DNA of 13,146 bases from Planctomycetota bacterium (GTDB lineage Bacteria; Planctomycetota; Phycisphaerae; WQYP01), in assembly GCA_021828935.1 (NCBI GenBank), contig JAJZCU010000014.1, forward strand, positions 1-13,146, read 5' to 3'. The position numbers were made by a program, and so were the translations under genes. The notes beneath the pieces were generated by a model, which saw only the letters and a list, made by a program, of their open reading frames with translations, made no database searches and had not been told where the DNA came from. This document shows, one piece after another, positions 12,356 through 13,146 of the stretch (positions within the stretch are counted from its first letter, which is position 1; the number at the start of each line of letters is the position of its first letter).

Positions 12356-13146
12356 TCACCCCGGCGCCGGCCGCGCGAAGCTGCTGATGCCGGGCTTGAA
12401 CACCACCTTGTCTTCCACCACCACCAATTCTTCATTCAAAAAGAATTTTACCGCGCGGGCCAGCGTCTGCGCTTCAAGCTCCAGCCCCCGGCGGCGCACG
12501 GCCTCGGCGGTATCCGATCCAACGTTGATATGAAATACGTCCTGCAGAATAATGGGTCCCTGGTCGAGGTGTTCGGTGACAAAGTGCGCGGTGCAGCCGG
12601 TGACGCGCACGCCGCTTTCAAAGGCCTGCCGGTACGGATTGGCGCCGGGAAAGTGCGGCAACAGCGATGGGTGAATGTTGATAATCTTGGAGCGGAACGC
12701 CCGCACAATCTCCGGGGAAAGCACCTGCATGTACCGGGCGAGCACCACCACATCGGGCGCGGCTTTTTTTAGTTCATCCAGCAGCCACGCCATGTGGGCT
12801 GATTTGTCCGCCGCATCGGGCCCGCTGGGGCGCCACTGAAACGGCAGCCCCGCCGCCTGCGCCAGCGGCTCAATCACTGGGTGGTTGGCCAATACCACCG
12901 CGATTTCTCCATTTATTTCAGCGGATTGCGCCTGTTCAACCAGCGTTTGAAAGCAGTGCGTTTCTTTACTAACCAATAGCGCGATGCGCCGCCGCCGCTG
13001 GGCCCGCTGCAACGCCACGCGCACTTCCATGTTCATCCCGCGGCCCATTTCCAACAGGCCGGTGATCAGCGTATCCAGCGTGTCGGCCATGTCGCGCAAA
13101 TCCACCAGCATGTCCATCACGAACACGCCTGCACCACGCGCTGCTC
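12356..13146 (-). CDS. purU: Formyltetrahydrofolate deformylase, 5' end outside the window
   Basis: PurU hydrolyses 10-formyl-tetrahydrofolate to formate and tetrahydrofolate, balancing one-carbon pools and feeding formate to PurT-type purine synthesis. The catalytic formyltransferase-like domain is complete: RRRIALLVSKETHC, then DVVVLARYMQVLSPE, the Asn-x-His site INIHPSLLPHFPGANPY and the Asp of HLDQGPIILQD. The region before it (GVFVMDMLVDL onward) fits the end of the N-terminal ACT domain that separates PurU from PurN. The reading frame stays open to the right edge, so the true start and about 40 residues are missing; a GTG at 13126 is an internal codon. It converges with the prepilin gene. 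Confidence 0.93.
   Translation of the reverse strand, partial: AARGAGVFVMDMLVDLRDMADTLDTLITGLLEMGRGMNMEVRVALQRAQRRRRIALLVSKETHCFQTLVEQAQSAEINGEIAVVLANHPVIEPLAQAAGLPFQWRPSGPDAADKSAHMAWLLDELKKAAPDVVVLARYMQVLSPEIVRAFRSKIINIHPSLLPHFPGANPYRQAFESGVRVTGCTAHFVTEHLDQGPIILQDVFHINVGSDTAEAVRRRGLELEAQTLARAVKFFLNEELVVVEDKVVFKPGISSFARPAPG

Noticed and set aside
13121..13126. GTG at 13126 as the purU start
   Set aside because: The frame is open to the window edge and the residues on both sides fit the PurU ACT domain, so the gene is simply cut off.

Overview
The window looks like chromosome from a member of the Planctomycetota, possibly Phycisphaerae. Three things point there. EF-Tu has a switch I that reads K-I-V-T-I where most bacteria have R-G-I-T-I, which I recall from memory as a planctomycete trait. 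SecE carries extra membrane segments in front of its core. A solitary GspG/PilA-type prepilin is present with typical planctomycete features. GC content is high, and no mobile elements, CRISPR arrays or rRNA genes are visible.

Left part (1-4223, + strand) is the translation/transcription neighbourhood: the 3' end of tRNA-Thr(GGT), tuf (EF-Tu), rpmG (L33), tRNA-Trp(CCA), secE, nusG, a small two-helix membrane protein, and rplK (L11). A near-consensus promoter precedes tRNA-Trp, and an intrinsic terminator overlaps the nusG stop codon, so tRNA-Trp, secE and nusG look like one unit. rplK has its own promoter, whose -35 box lies in one arm of a GATC-rich inverted repeat. The usual order then breaks: rplA, rplJ, rplL and rpoBC do not follow. 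A TIM-barrel sugar-isomerase-like gene (4299-5120) comes next and converges on the following block.

Middle part (5238-11632, - strand) holds five co-directional, closely spaced genes. In transcription order they are: N-carbamoylputrescine amidase (aguB), agmatine deiminase (aguA), an ADP-heptose-epimerase-like sugar-nucleotide epimerase (hldD-like), a LolA-like periplasmic carrier with a possible lipobox, and a large MMPL/RND-type exporter. The first two convert agmatine to putrescine. The third suggests surface-sugar synthesis, and the last two form a recognisable lipid-export pair. The epimerase and LolA genes overlap by 4 bp, and the LolA and exporter genes are 12 bp apart, so at least these three are probably co-transcribed. 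The mix of polyamine and envelope functions is the most interesting arrangement in the window, although no member is an unknown family.

Right part: a divergent + strand prepilin gene (11787-12239), then a convergent - strand formyltetrahydrofolate deformylase gene (purU) that runs off the right edge.

The gaps contain several strong stem-loops: upstream of tuf, upstream of rpmG, upstream of secE, two in tandem before nusG, after rplK, and in the convergent gap at 5121-5237. No clearly undescribed system can be demonstrated from sequence alone. The best candidates for follow-up are the five-gene - strand cluster and the regulatory DNA in front of rplK.
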